From positions 1,980-65,979 of the forward strand of contig PXRI01000017.1 of the NCBI GenBank assembly GCA_003021005.1: a stretch of 64,000 bases of DNA, given 5' to 3'. Positions within the stretch are counted from its first letter, which is position 1. The number at the start of each line of letters is the position of its first letter. Of the stretch, positions 28,133-37,509 are shown piece after piece. Source of the DNA: Halobacteriales archaeon QS_1_69_70 (GTDB lineage: Archaea; Halobacteriota; Halobacteria; Halobacteriales; Haloarculaceae). Made by a program: the position numbers and the translations under genes. The notes under the pieces were generated by a model. The model did not search any database. It was not told the origin of the DNA and saw only the letters and a program-made list of their open reading frames with translations.

Positions 28133-29770
28133 TTAGCCCGCCCGGCGGAGCCGCCGCACGACGAACTCGGTGTCCATCGGCGCGAGGAACGGCCCGAGCC
28201 GCGGGCCCTCCGTCTCCTCGAGGAACAGCCGGTAGCCGGCCTCGAAGAGGTCGCCGACCGGGACGTCGTGGCGCTTTGCGGTCTCGTAAATCTCGCCCTG
28301 CAACGTCTCGGCGTCCGGGTCCGCCCGTTCGACGAAGTCGGCGAGCGCCTCCAGCGCCGCGGCGGTGGCCGCGTCGAACGCGACGTCGGGGCGGGCCTCG
28401 GCCAGCCGGTAGTTGAACTCGTTGTCCGTCCGCTCGGCCCACGCCCGGGCCCTCGGGACGCGCTCGAGTGCCGCGTCGAGGGTCGCCTCGTCGGCGTCCG
28501 GCGAGATGTGCCCGGAGCGGCGGGCCATCTCGACGCGGAGTTCGCGGTTGTCGGTCATCCCCAGCACGGCGGCGAAGGCGTACGGGATCCGGACCGGTCG
28601 GTCGTCGGCCGGCTCCCCGACGACCATCGGGTAGGCGCGGTCGGCGCGCTCGGCCGCCATCTCGTCGGCCTCGCGGTCGCCGTAGTAGACGGCCTCGAAG
28701 CGGTCGAACTCCTCGACCAGCCGGTCGATCGAGTCGACGTCGAAGTCCCGCTGCTTCGAGGGGTTCTTCGTGAAGAAGTACCGGACCACTGCGACCTCCA
28801 GGAACTCCAGGACCTCATCGACGGTGATGACGGTGCCGGACGACGACGAGAGCGCCTCGCCGGCCAGCGTGAACCACTCGTAGACCATCGGCACCGGCGG
28901 CGCCCGGTCGAACACCTCGCGGGCGATGGTCTCGCCGGACGGCCAGGAGCCCTCGGCGTGGTCCTTGCCGAACGGCTCGACGTCGACGCCGAGGGCGGCC
29001 CACTGGGCGGGCCACTCGAGCCGCCAGGGGAGCTTCCCCTCCCGGAGCGTCGCCGTCCCGGCGTGGCCGCAGCCCTCGATCACGTCTTCGCCCGCCGCGA
29101 CGTCCTCGCAGACGTACGCGACGGTCCCTGCCTCGAGGTCGACGTCAGTGATGGTCTCGGTGAGGTGGCCGCACACCTCACAGCGGGCGAAGAAGGGGAC
29201 GTAGTCGTCGTCGACCGTGTCCTGGAACCTGGCGAGCACCGCACGGACCCGCTCGCGGTGCTCGAGGACGTGGTGGACCTGGGCGTCGAACTGGCCGCTG
29301 TCGTACAGGTCGGTGGTGGAGACGACGTCGATGGGGACGTCGAGGGCGTCGGCGGTCCGCTCGAGCAGTGCCGTGAAGTGGGCGCCGTAGCTGTCACAGC
29401 AGCCGAACGGGTCGGGCACGTCGGTGTAGGGCCGGCCGAGGTTCCGTCCGAGGGCGCCGGCGTCGACCGCCTCGAGGCCGACGACGTTCCACTCGAGGTC
29501 CGCCAGGGTCCGGGGTAGCGCCCGCAACCGGTCGCGGTCGTCGGTCGTGAAGACCTGGCGGACCTCCCGGCCGCGGTCCCGGAGCGCCTCGGCGACGTAG
29601 TGGCCGCGCATCACCTCGTTGACGTGGCCGAGGTGCGGGACGCCGGACGGCGAGACGCCGCCCTTGACGACGACGGGGTCTGTGGGGTCGCGCGCGAGGA
29701 CCTCGTCGGCGACGGCGTCGGCCCAGAAGGCCCGCCGCGTTCCAGTCCCGACCTCGTAGGGGTCAGTCAT
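28133..29770 (-). CDS. lysS: Lysyl-tRNA synthetase, class I
   Basis: 545 residues. This is the archaeal class I type: the HIGH-like motif HLGH at 46-49 within GGVSPSGVPHLGHVNEVMRG, and a KMSKS-like SSSSGTV near 290. It has a four-cysteine zinc site (CEVCGH...CEDVAAGEDVIEGCGH) in the connective region and the helical anticodon-binding part at the C-terminus. It charges tRNA-Lys. The start overlaps the end of pyrH by 8 nt, so pyrH-lysS are cotranscribed. Confidence 0.96.
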   Translation of the reverse strand: MTDPYEVGTGTRRAFWADAVADEVLARDPTDPVVVKGGVSPSGVPHLGHVNEVMRGHYVAEALRDRGREVRQVFTTDDRDRLRALPRTLADLEWNVVGLEAVDAGALGRNLGRPYTDVPDPFGCCDSYGAHFTALLERTADALDVPIDVVSTTDLYDSGQFDAQVHHVLEHRERVRAVLARFQDTVDDDYVPFFARCEVCGHLTETITDVDLEAGTVAYVCEDVAAGEDVIEGCGHAGTATLREGKLPWRLEWPAQWAALGVDVEPFGKDHAEGSWPSGETIAREVFDRAPPVPMVYEWFTLAGEALSSSSGTVITVDEVLEFLEVAVVRYFFTKNPSKQRDFDVDSIDRLVEEFDRFEAVYYGDREADEMAAERADRAYPMVVGEPADDRPVRIPYAFAAVLGMTDNRELRVEMARRSGHISPDADEATLDAALERVPRARAWAERTDNEFNYRLAEARPDVAFDAATAAALEALADFVERADPDAETLQGEIYETAKRHDVPVGDLFEAGYRLFLEETEGPRLGPFLAPMDTEFVVRRLRRAG

Positions 29771-30446
29771 CGGGGACCACGTCGGTGCCGTCGACGTCCC
29801 CGGCGACGGCGTCCGTGACCCGCGATGGCTCGGTGCCGTCGAGCACGACCGCCCGGAGCCCGGATCGCTCTATGACCTTCGCCGCCAGGAGGTCGACCGG
29901 CGCCTGCGAGCCGGCGGCGGTCTCGATGGAGGCGATCACGTCGACGAGTTCGCCGGGCGTGAGGTGGTCGTGGCGGACCGCGGCGTCGTCCTCGTCCGGG
30001 TCCGTCGAGTAGACGCCGTCGACGCTCGTCGCGTAGACGAGCAGGTCGGCCGACAGCGTCTCGGCCAGAAGCGCCGAGACCGCGTCGGTCGTGTGGCCGG
30101 GGACCGTCCCGCCCATCACCGCCGTCTCGCCGCGCCGGACTGCGGCCCTGGCCGCCTCGTGGCTCTCGACCGGGTCGGTGTCGGCCGGGGCGTCGAGCGC
30201 GGTCGCCAGGAGACGGGCGTTCAGCCGGGTCGCGTCGATGCCGACCGCGTCGAGGTCGTATTCCGTCGCTCCAAGCTGTCGGGCGGTCTCGATGTACCGA
30301 CGGGCCACGGACCCCCCGCCGACGACGGCGGCGACGTCGTGGCCCTCGGCGACCAGGCCGTCGATGACGTCGGCGTGGGCACCCACCCGCTCGGCCGACC
30401 GGTCCGGGGCGAGCACGCTCCCGCCGATCGAGACGACGATCCTCAT
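29763..30446 (-). CDS. pyrH: Uridylate kinase
   Basis: 227 residues of the amino acid kinase fold: VVSIGGSVLAP at the N-terminus (phosphate loop), VVGGGSVARRYI, and LLVYATSVDGVYSTDPDEDD for the nucleotide site. It phosphorylates UMP to UDP. The ATG at 30446 matches the family N-terminus MRIVVSIGG. It is followed by lysS with an 8-nt overlap, a haloarchaeal arrangement. Confidence 0.95.
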   Translation of the reverse strand: MRIVVSIGGSVLAPDRSAERVGAHADVIDGLVAEGHDVAAVVGGGSVARRYIETARQLGATEYDLDAVGIDATRLNARLLATALDAPADTDPVESHEAARAAVRRGETAVMGGTVPGHTTDAVSALLAETLSADLLVYATSVDGVYSTDPDEDDAAVRHDHLTPGELVDVIASIETAAGSQAPVDLLAAKVIERSGLRAVVLDGTEPSRVTDAVAGDVDGTDVVPDD

Positions 30447-30529
30447 TGCCCATCGCTTGCTCGGTTGCACGCTTAAGGGTTGTCACGCGCGGCGACACCT
30501 ACAAGCCCGAGCGGCCGCAGAGCCCACGT

Positions 30530-31402
30530 ATGCAAGTCTTCGCAGTCGGCGGCGCGAACGCCGAGGCGGGACTCGACCGACTCCTCGCCGCCCTCGACGG
30601 CCGGGTCGGGGTGGTGCGGACGGCGGCGGCCCGCCGAGCGGGCGACGGCGGCACGGCGGCCCTCGCGCGGGGCGACACGCGGTACGATCTCGAGGACGGC
30701 TGGCGGGCCGAAGGTGCCACGCTAACGGTCAGAGGGGCGCTCGAACGGCTCGCGCCGGACCACGAATACGCCGCCGTCGTGGGCGACCCAGGCCTCGACG
30801 CACCGCGGGTCGTCGTCGGCGAGGACTCCCGGGACCACCACGCCGACGACGCGGGTGGCCCGGACGTCCGCGCCGAAGACGCGGATTCCCTGGACCTCCA
30901 CACTGACGATGCCGGTGGCTCGGACGTCCGCGCCGACGACGCTGCTGGCCTGGACGTCCAGGCGGCGGTGGCGGCGATCGACGACGCCGAGCCCTTCGAG
31001 ACCCTCGACTCGCTCGTGGCCGCGGTCAAGCGGTCGGCGTCGGCCGACCGCGCCGGCGCCATCGCCACCTTCACCGGGCGCGTGCGCGAGCGGGACGGCC
31101 CGGACGACGACCGGACCCGGTACCTCGAGTTCGAGAAGTTCGACGACGTCGCCGACCGGACCATGCGAACCATCGAGACCGACCTCGAGGCCCGCGAGGG
31201 CGTCATCGACGTCCGGCTCCACCACCGGACCGGTCGGGTCCACGCCGGCGAGGACATCGTCTTCGTCGTCGTCCTCGCCGGCCACCGGCGCGAGGCGTTC
31301 CGGACCGTCGAGGACGGCATCGACCGACTCAAGGACGAGGTGCCGCTGTTCAAGAAGGAGGTCACGGCCGCCGACACCTACTGGGTACACGAGCGCGAGT
31401 AG
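30530..31402 (+). CDS. moaE: Molybdopterin synthase catalytic subunit MoaE with N-terminal extension
   Basis: 290 residues. The MoaE domain covers about 150-290: GAIATFTGRVRE, YLEFEKFDDVADRTM, RLHHRTGRV and the conserved Lys in VPLFKKEVTA near the end. It transfers sulfur from MoaD to precursor Z to make molybdopterin. The N-terminal 85 residues look like a small nucleotide-binding (MobB-like) extension seen in haloarchaeal MoaE. The linker (about 105-142) holds an internal repeat based on DDAGGxDVRA. The gene is divergent from pyrH. Confidence 0.9.
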   Translation: MQVFAVGGANAEAGLDRLLAALDGRVGVVRTAAARRAGDGGTAALARGDTRYDLEDGWRAEGATLTVRGALERLAPDHEYAAVVGDPGLDAPRVVVGEDSRDHHADDAGGPDVRAEDADSLDLHTDDAGGSDVRADDAAGLDVQAAVAAIDDAEPFETLDSLVAAVKRSASADRAGAIATFTGRVRERDGPDDDRTRYLEFEKFDDVADRTMRTIETDLEAREGVIDVRLHHRTGRVHAGEDIVFVVVLAGHRREAFRTVEDGIDRLKDEVPLFKKEVTAADTYWVHERE

Positions 31403-31667
31403 GCCCGCGTCCCCGGCAGCGACGCCGCGAGACCCGGAAATCCGTGCCGTGTACCGACGCCGATCGGCAATCGACGAGCGGAACGTCGTCTCGCCGCGCA
31501 CGCGCCCCAGGAAAGACCGAGAGCGCTCGATGAAACGTCTACACGACGCAGCGTCGTTCGTGAAAGGTCCGTTTTCCGCCCCTTCACCCCGAATTCGACC
31601 GAAGGCACCCGAAGCTTCCTCCCTTTATATGCTCGTCCGGGGCTACGGTCCGGGCACGGTGTCACGC

Positions 31668-31907
31668 ATGAGCGCAACGACGGAACCCTCCACCGACAAC
31701 AAGGAACGCCGACTCCGCTCGTACCTGCGGCAGCGCGCCGCGGACGGCGAGGTCTACGTGAAGAGCAAGTTCATCGCGGACGACGTGGGCCTCTCGCCCA
31801 AGGAGATCGGCGCCCTGATGGTCAAGCTCAGAGAGTCGGCGACCGACCTGGACATCGAGAAGTGGTCCTACACGTCCGCCACCACCTGGCGCGTCGCGCG
31901 GCCCTGA
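31668..31907 (+). CDS. Small conserved haloarchaeal protein (DUF7123-like)
   Basis: 79 residues, winged-helix-like: NKERRLRSYLRQRAADGEVY, then SKFIADDVGLSPKEIGALMV and a beta hairpin WSYTSATTWRV. I recognise the family as a haloarchaea-specific small protein; the DUF number is from memory. It might bind nucleic acid. A CCCTTTATATG box lies about 45 nt upstream. Confidence 0.8.
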   Translation: MSATTEPSTDNKERRLRSYLRQRAADGEVYVKSKFIADDVGLSPKEIGALMVKLRESATDLDIEKWSYTSATTWRVARP

Positions 31908-31977
31908 CGTCTTCCGTCCTCCGAACGCACCGCCGCTGTCACGGGTTTTATCCGGGCGAGTCCCCTCCGGACGCGTG

Positions 31978-33150
31978 ATGGGCCAGTCCGACCCGGCGGC
32001 GGCCCCCGACGGCCCGCCGCCGGAGGCACTGCTACCCGCCTTCGAGGTCACCGACATCGAGGTGACCGACGGCGGCCAGCTCCGCTACTTCGGGCAGCCG
32101 CGGACCGAGTACCGCCGGCTCGAGCGACAGCTCTGGCCGATCTTCCGCGAGCACGGCTACGAGGTCAGACTCGACGTCGTCGAAGAGGCCGAGGCGGATC
32201 CGATCACGGGCGTCGACGTCACCCGGACCCGCCAGGCGCTGGTGGCCACCCCGCACAGCGTCGGCGTCGACGGCGTCCCCTGGACGAACGTCGCGACCTT
32301 CGTCGCGACCGTGCTCACGACGCTGTACGCCGGCACCATCTGGTACTACCAGCCGGTCCGTGGCCCGCTCGACCTGCTCGCCGGCTGGCCGTTCGCCCTC
32401 GCCGTCCTCGGCGTCCTCGGCGTCCACGAGCTCGGCCACTACGCCCTCTCGCGGTACCACGACGTCCAGGCGAGCCTCCCGTACTTCATCCCCGTGCCGA
32501 CGTACATCGGGACCTTCGGCGCGGTCATCAAGATGAAAGGCCGCATCCCGGACCGGAAGGCGCTGTTCGACATCGGGGTCGCCGGGCCGCTGGCCGGGCT
32601 CGCCGCGGCCGTGGTCGTCGCCGTCGTCGGACTCCACCTCGACCCGATCGCCGTCCCCGAGACCGTCCTCCGCAGCGAGGACGCCGTCCGGATCGAACTC
32701 GGCTACCCGCCGCTTTTGGGGTTTCTCGCGTGGGTCACCGGGGAACGGCTGACGTACGCGGACCCGTCGGTCGCCGCCAGCCCCGTCATCTTCGGCGCCT
32801 GGGTCGGCCTGTTCGTCACCTTCCTCAACCTCATTCCCGTCGGCCAACTTGACGGCGGCCACATCAGCCGGGCATTGCTCGGCGAACGCGCCGAGACCGT
32901 CGCGGCGCTCGTGCCCGCCGCGCTGTTCTCGCTCGCGGGCTACCTGTACCTGTTCCGGGACGTCTCCGCGAACGCGCCGTTCCTCTGGACGTTCTGGGGG
33001 CTGCTCGCCCTCGGGCTGGCCTACGTCGGCCCGACCACCCCCATCTTCGACGACCCGCTCGACGAGAAGCGAAAGACCATCGGGGCACTGACGTTCCTCC
33101 TGGGGCTGCTCTGCTTCACCCCGGTCCCCATTGAGATACTCAGTGCGTGA
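31978..33150 (+). CDS. Site-2 protease family membrane metallopeptidase (CBS/PDZ-less)
   Basis: 390 residues. A soluble N-terminal domain (about 1-95) is followed by membrane helices with HELGHY and, near residue 290, NLIPVGQLDGGHISRALL, the two M50 zinc motifs. No PDZ domain is present, unlike the other M50 protein at 26212. ATG 31978 is preferred to the adjacent GTG. Its 3' end overlaps the convergent thiL by 11 nt. Confidence 0.92.
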   Translation: MGQSDPAAAPDGPPPEALLPAFEVTDIEVTDGGQLRYFGQPRTEYRRLERQLWPIFREHGYEVRLDVVEEAEADPITGVDVTRTRQALVATPHSVGVDGVPWTNVATFVATVLTTLYAGTIWYYQPVRGPLDLLAGWPFALAVLGVLGVHELGHYALSRYHDVQASLPYFIPVPTYIGTFGAVIKMKGRIPDRKALFDIGVAGPLAGLAAAVVVAVVGLHLDPIAVPETVLRSEDAVRIELGYPPLLGFLAWVTGERLTYADPSVAASPVIFGAWVGLFVTFLNLIPVGQLDGGHISRALLGERAETVAALVPAALFSLAGYLYLFRDVSANAPFLWTFWGLLALGLAYVGPTTPIFDDPLDEKRKTIGALTFLLGLLCFTPVPIEILSA

Positions 33151-34009
33151 AGCCCCGGTCGGCGAGCGGCTCGTCGTCCAGCCGGACGCCGGCGTCGGTC
33201 ACCCGCCCGACCCTCGTCACGGCGACCGGGGCCTCGGCCCTGACGTCCTCCACGGCGGTCTCCGGGACGGTGAACACGAGTTCGAAGTCCTCGCCGAAGT
33301 GGACCGCCAGTTCCCGCCGATCCGCCGCATCCGCCGCCACGTCGTCGACCGCCGGATCGACGGGGATGGCGTCGGCAGTGACGTCGAACCCGCAGTCGCT
33401 TTCGGCCGCCAGCTGGTGGAGCGACCGGGCCAGGCCGTCGCTCGAGTCGATCATCGCCGAGGCCTGCGGCGCCACAGCCCGGCCCGCGGCGACCCTGGGG
33501 TGGAACCGGAACAGGTCGTTGGCCCGCTCGTGGCCGCCGCGCTCGAACAGCCGCACGGCGGCGGCGCTCCGCCCGACCGTCCCCGTCACGCAGACGGCCT
33601 CACCGGGTTCGGCGCCGCTCCGGCGGACCGGGTCGGCGGCCTCCCCGACGGCGGTGGTCGCGACCGTGAACTCGTCGTGTCCGTCCAGGTCGCCGCCGAC
33701 GTACTCCGCCCCGACCGCGGCACAGACCTCCGAACAGCCGGACAGGAACGCCGACAGTTCTCCGTCGTCGAACGCGGGGGCCGCGTAGACGGCGACCGCC
33801 GCGGTCGCCTCGGCGCCCATCGCGGCGACGTCCGACAGCGACGCTCCGACGGCGCGCCAGCCGGCCGTGTACCGCGTCGTGCCGGCCGGGAAGTCGGTCC
33901 GCTCGTGGAGCATGTCCGTCGTCACGACGAGGCCGTCGACCGTCGCCGCGTCGTCGCCGGCGTCGGCGACGCGGTCGCCGACCAGCGCGAGCGCCGCGCG
34001 TTCGTCCAT
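33140..34009 (-). CDS. thiL: Thiamine-monophosphate kinase
   Basis: 289 residues of the PurM/ThiL fold. GDDAATVDGLVVTTDMLHER is the N-terminal phosphate/metal region, AGWRAVGASLSDVAAMGA the conserved helix, then GGDLDGHDEF and the substrate loop SAMIDSSDGLARSL. It converts thiamine monophosphate to the diphosphate cofactor. ATG 34009 gives the family start MDERAAL; longer versions are Arg-rich non-coding sequence. The gene stands alone between divergent and convergent neighbours. Confidence 0.94.
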   Translation of the reverse strand: MDERAALALVGDRVADAGDDAATVDGLVVTTDMLHERTDFPAGTTRYTAGWRAVGASLSDVAAMGAEATAAVAVYAAPAFDDGELSAFLSGCSEVCAAVGAEYVGGDLDGHDEFTVATTAVGEAADPVRRSGAEPGEAVCVTGTVGRSAAAVRLFERGGHERANDLFRFHPRVAAGRAVAPQASAMIDSSDGLARSLHQLAAESDCGFDVTADAIPVDPAVDDVAADAADRRELAVHFGEDFELVFTVPETAVEDVRAEAPVAVTRVGRVTDAGVRLDDEPLADRGFTH

Positions 34010-34079
34010 ACCGGCCGCACGCCCGCCGCCGGCAAATGGCCATCGGTGGCTTGAACCCGGGGAGGGCCGATGGCCGGCC

Positions 34080-35096
34080 ATGGACCTGGACCTGCGGGCG
34101 ACGGCCGCCGGGTTCCTCGGCGCCGTGGCCGCGCTGGGCGTCCTGGCCCACCTCGTCGGGATCGGGGACCTCCTCTTCGCGCTCTCGCTGGCACGGCTCG
34201 ACGTCGTCGCCGCCGTCGTCGCCGTGGCCGGGGTCTGGCTGACTGCCTGGGCCCTCGCCCTCCGGACCGTGCTCGCGGCCCTGGGCGCCGCCGTCTCCCC
34301 CTGGCGGGCGTCGGCGGTGTACGCCGGCGTGCTGTTCGCCAACAACGTGACGCCGTTCGGCCAGGCCGGCGGCGAACCCGTGAGCGCGCTCTTCGTCGCC
34401 GAGTCGACGGGCACGGGGTACGAAACCGCCCTCGCCGCCGTCGCCAGCGCCGACTCGCTGAATTTCGTGCCCTCGACCGCGCTCGGTCTCGCCGGCGTGG
34501 CCTACCTCTCCGTGACCGCGGCCGTCGGCGACCGGCTCCGGGTCGCCGGCGCCGCCGTGGCCGCATTGGCGGTGGCCCTGCCGGCGGCCGGCTACCTCGC
34601 GTGGCGGGCCCGGGCCCGGCTGGAGGCCGCAGCCGTGGCCGCCATCGCTCCGGCGGCCTGGGTCGTCGGTCGCGCCGTCCCCCGCCTCGAGGCGCCGACC
34701 CGCGACGCGGTCGCGACCCGCGTCGAGGGGTTCTTCCGGGCGATCGAGGTCGTCGGCACCGACCGCCGCACGCTGGTGTTCGCCCTCGGGTTCTCGACGC
34801 TCGGCTGGCTGGCGCAGGCCGCCGCCCTCTGGCTGTCGCTGTACGCCGTCGGCGTCGTCGCGCCCGTCGCCGCCGTCCTCGTCGCCGTCCCGGTGGGCGC
34901 CATCGCCGGCGTGACCCCGCTCCCCGGCGGCCTCGGCGGCGTCGAGGCCGTCCTCATCGCGCTGCTCGTTCCGCTTGCCGGCGTCACCGCCGCGACCGCC
35001 GCCGCGGCCGTCTTCCTCCACCGCGGCGCGATATACTGGCTCCCGACGCTCATCGGCGGCGGGGTCGCTGCCGCCCTGGGCGCCGACCGCGTGTGA
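34080..35096 (+). CDS. Flippase-like integral membrane protein (UPF0104/LPG-synthase TM)
   Basis: 338 residues with about eight hydrophobic helices. Family marks are NNVTPFGQAGGEP near residue 90 and GVTPLPGGLGGVEAVLIALL near 280, characteristic of the AglD/UPF0104 membrane family linked to lipid-sugar flipping or transfer. The start at ATG 34080 follows the thiL promoter region (divergent, 70 nt). The substrate is not predictable. Confidence 0.88.
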   Translation: MDLDLRATAAGFLGAVAALGVLAHLVGIGDLLFALSLARLDVVAAVVAVAGVWLTAWALALRTVLAALGAAVSPWRASAVYAGVLFANNVTPFGQAGGEPVSALFVAESTGTGYETALAAVASADSLNFVPSTALGLAGVAYLSVTAAVGDRLRVAGAAVAALAVALPAAGYLAWRARARLEAAAVAAIAPAAWVVGRAVPRLEAPTRDAVATRVEGFFRAIEVVGTDRRTLVFALGFSTLGWLAQAAALWLSLYAVGVVAPVAAVLVAVPVGAIAGVTPLPGGLGGVEAVLIALLVPLAGVTAATAAAAVFLHRGAIYWLPTLIGGGVAAALGADRV

Positions 35097-35163
35097 CCCG
35101 CTCTCCGCACGGAATCGGGCGATACCAACAGCGTTAAACGCGGTCGCCGGGAATCCGCGGGTA

Positions 35164-35619
35164 ATGACGACGCTGTTCGACGTGCCTCCCGAGGACCTCA
35201 TCGAGGCGGTCGCCGACGAGATCGGCGACGACCTCGAGGAACCGGCCTGGATCGAGTACGCAAAGACCGGCCACGGCCGGGAACTCCCGCCCGAGCAGGC
35301 GGACTTCTGGGCCCGCAGGGCCGCCAGCCTCCTCCGGAAAGTCGCCATCGACGGTCCCGTCGGCGTCGAACGACTCCGGACCCACTACGGCGACGTCACG
35401 AACGGCTCCACCCGGTATCGCGTCCGCCCCGAGCAGCGGACCGACGGCTCCGGCAACATCGTCCGGACCGCCCTCCAGCAGCTCGAGGAGGCCGGCTACA
35501 TCCAGACCCGCGAGGGCCGCGGCCGCACCGTCACCGGCGAGGGTCGCGCCCTCCTCGACGACACCGCCGAACAACTCATCGAGGACCTCGACCGCCCGGA
35601 ACTCGAGCGCTACGCGTAA
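35164..35619 (+). CDS. rps19e: Small ribosomal subunit protein eS19
   Basis: 151 residues matching archaeal S19e: MTTLFDVPPEDLIEAVA, PAWIEYAKTG, FWARRAASLLRKVAIDGPVGV and the C-terminal QQLEEAGYIQTREGRGRTVT. It is part of the 30S subunit. In many haloarchaea it is followed closely by the PDCD5-like gene; here a tnpB element and a hairpin-rich spacer separate them. The tnpB gene ends 11 nt after this stop on the other strand. Confidence 0.97.
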   Translation: MTTLFDVPPEDLIEAVADEIGDDLEEPAWIEYAKTGHGRELPPEQADFWARRAASLLRKVAIDGPVGVERLRTHYGDVTNGSTRYRVRPEQRTDGSGNIVRTALQQLEEAGYIQTREGRGRTVTGEGRALLDDTAEQLIEDLDRPELERYA

Positions 35620-35623
35620 ACTA

Positions 35624-35673
35624 CCCCACCCTACTCGCTCACGGCTTGGCCGTTCGCTTCGTTGAGGGTGGGG
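35624..35673 (-). ncRNA. Candidate right-end / omega-RNA hairpin of the second tnpB element
   Basis: CCCCACCCT (35624-35632) and AGGGTGGGG (35665-35673) form a perfect 9-bp stem across the tnpB stop codon. Such a structure at the 3' end of tnpB is where the guide RNA scaffold lies in characterised elements. The flanking DNA that would serve as guide is the antisense of the rps19e 3' end. Confidence 0.45.
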
Positions 35674-36908
35674 CTTTCGCGTGGACTCCCGCTCTGGCCG
35701 GGATCTCCCGCAGGAGGGTCATACTCTCCGTTCGCGTTCAGTGTCCCGCGATTCAAGCGCACGCCTACGGGTGCGCCTCCGCCGTCCCCAGTTTGGGTAC
35801 GGCGGAGATACCGCAAGCCGATATTCTTTGCCGCGTTGTAGTCAGCGTGGTTCTCGTAGCCACATTTCAGGCACTCGAAGTCCTCACCGTCGCGGTTGTC
35901 CGGGTGCGTGAACCCACACGTCGAACACCGCCGGGACGTGTTCTCCGGGTCAACCTGTTCCACGTCGATGCCGAGTAACTCGGCTTTGTATTCGACGTAC
36001 TCGTACAGCCGTTCGAACGCCCACTCGTGGCCCCACGACGCGCCAGAAAGCCGGTCGCGGATGCCCGTCAACTCCTCGAAGGCAATAACCGTACACCCGT
36101 TCTCGGCGGCCTCCTCAATGATGCCGTTGGCAATCCGATGGAGCATCATTTTGAACCGGCCCGTCTCTTTCCGACCGACTGCTTGAATGTTCTCGTGGGC
36201 GTGGCGACTCCCACATTGCTGGAGTGATGCCCGCCGTTTCCCGTACTCCCGTCGCCAGTGGTCGAACTCGCGGCCGCTCCAGAACACCCCCGTTGACGTG
36301 ACCGCGAGTTGGTTCACGTTGAGGTCAACGCCGAGGACCGTTGGGTGCTCGGTCGTTGCCTGTTCCAGCGTGTCGGACTCCAGCTCCGCCTTTGTGCGGA
36401 GATGAAGTAACCACTCGCCGTCTCTGTGGTGTAGTTCCGCTCCTGTCACCTCGTAGTCGTCGTTGTGGAGGTACCGACTGTGAGGTGTGTCGCGGTCGGG
36501 GTCGGGGAGGACGTACTCGACTTCGATGCGTCCATCCACGGTCGCCAGCGACACGGACTCGTCGTGAAAGGTGGCACACCGCTTGTCGTAGACCGCGGTG
36601 GGCTTCGAGAAGTGTGGTTTGCCAGCGTACTCGCCCTGTTTCCAGCGCGCGACGACACTCTGTACGGCGTCGGCGGCTTTGTTGCGGGCATTCTGGACGA
36701 GATTCGCGTGCAACCGTGTCTGGTCGCGAACGTCGTCGTATGTTTCCTCTTGCAACTGTGCCTTGCTCGTCGTTTTGTATTCGCCCTGCCACGCGTGGTC
36801 TACGACGTAGTTGGCGGCCCTCAGAAATTCGGCTACGGTCTCGTGCAGAAGGGCGGCGTCGTCGCTGTCCACGTCGAGTTTGACCGGGACAGTTCGCCGC
36901 ACCTCCAT
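35631..36908 (-). CDS. tnpB: TnpB, RNA-guided nuclease family, catalytic residues intact
   Basis: 425 residues. RuvC-I Asp in [14 protein letters not shown], RuvC-II Glu in [13 protein letters not shown], the zinc ribbon CSTCGF...[11 protein letters not shown] and the RuvC-III Asp in HADYNAAKN are all present, unlike the copy at 16236. No tnpA is near. The start at ATG 36908 has TTATAAAGTA about 27 nt upstream, a plausible leaderless or short-leader promoter. The C-terminal 55 residues are Pro/Gly-rich and overlap the candidate guide-RNA hairpin. It is inserted between rps19e and the PDCD5-like gene. Confidence 0.93.
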   Translation of the reverse strand: MEVRRTVPVKLDVDSDDAALLHETVAEFLRAANYVVDHAWQGEYKTTSKAQLQEETYDDVRDQTRLHANLVQNARNKAADAVQSVVARWKQGEYAGKPHFSKPTAVYDKRCATFHDESVSLATVDGRIEVEYVLPDPDRDTPHSRYLHNDDYEVTGAELHHRDGEWLLHLRTKAELESDTLEQATTEHPTVLGVDLNVNQLAVTSTGVFWSGREFDHWRREYGKRRASLQQCGSRHAHENIQAVGRKETGRFKMMLHRIANGIIEEAAENGCTVIAFEELTGIRDRLSGASWGHEWAFERLYEYVEYKAELLGIDVEQVDPENTSRRCSTCGFTHPDNRDGEDFECLKCGYENHADYNAAKNIGLRYLRRTQTGDGGGAPVGVRLNRGTLNANGEYDPPAGDPGQSGSPRESPTLNEANGQAVSE

Positions 36909-37123
36909 ACGTTAGGTGGGTGCCCAATACTTTATAAGTATCAGGGGAGAACGGGCGGTAACAGTACGTGGACAGTGGCGGAGTTGTCGGCTTCCTCTCC
37001 GGCCTACTCGGTTGTGCTTCCGCCGAGGCCGGAAGCCCCTCGCTCCTTGAGGCTGGAAGCTCCGCCTCGAAACTGCTGAGAACCCTTTTCTCACGCTCGG
37101 CGCCGCGGAGCCGCGCCTCGCGC

Positions 37124-37374
37124 GTTGCGGCTCCGCCGCAACGCCATGCGGCGGCGGCCGAAGGCCGCTGCCCGCGGCAAAAACGTTCATGAAAAAAGAC
37201 ACGGCGGCCTCCAGCCGTGGTTCGAGAGAGCGAGAAAGCTCTCTCGTCATCCCGAAAGGCGCTCGGCGCCTTTCGGGCGACGGCGCGAAGCGCCGCGTTA
37301 GTCGGCCCTTGGTCCCGCGTCTCGCTGGCGCTCGACGCGGTGAACCGCGTCGGGCGGGTTCGGAGAACCCGCCC
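37124..37374. repeat. Array of eight tight GC hairpins
   Basis: Consecutive palindromes, mostly with 3-6 nt loops: 37124-37142 (8 bp, TCC), 37150-37172 (10 bp with one G-T, GAA), 37200-37219 (6 bp, 8-nt loop), 37224-37245 (8 bp, GAGAAA), 37251-37277 (12 bp, TCG), 37281-37295 (6 bp, GAA), 37333-37352 (8 bp, TGAA) and 37352-37374 (10 bp, GGA). The stems are unrelated in sequence. No gene is convincing in 36909-37509. The array might be transcribed as a structured RNA, or be a hotspot left by IS605-type activity. Confidence 0.75.
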
Positions 37375-37509
37375 TCGCGGATGCTCGCACGGCCGTTGCT
37401 CGCCCGTTGCTATGCCTTGGTAGGCTAGCCTGAGAGCCACTCGAGGGTCGAGACGACGTCGAGTCCCCGACGCCATCTATATACGATCTCCCGTCGAGAC
37501 GTTACCACC

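Noticed and set aside
37189-37428. Short open frames across the hairpin array
   Set aside because: They are forced by palindromic GC-rich sequence and have no protein-like composition or start signal.
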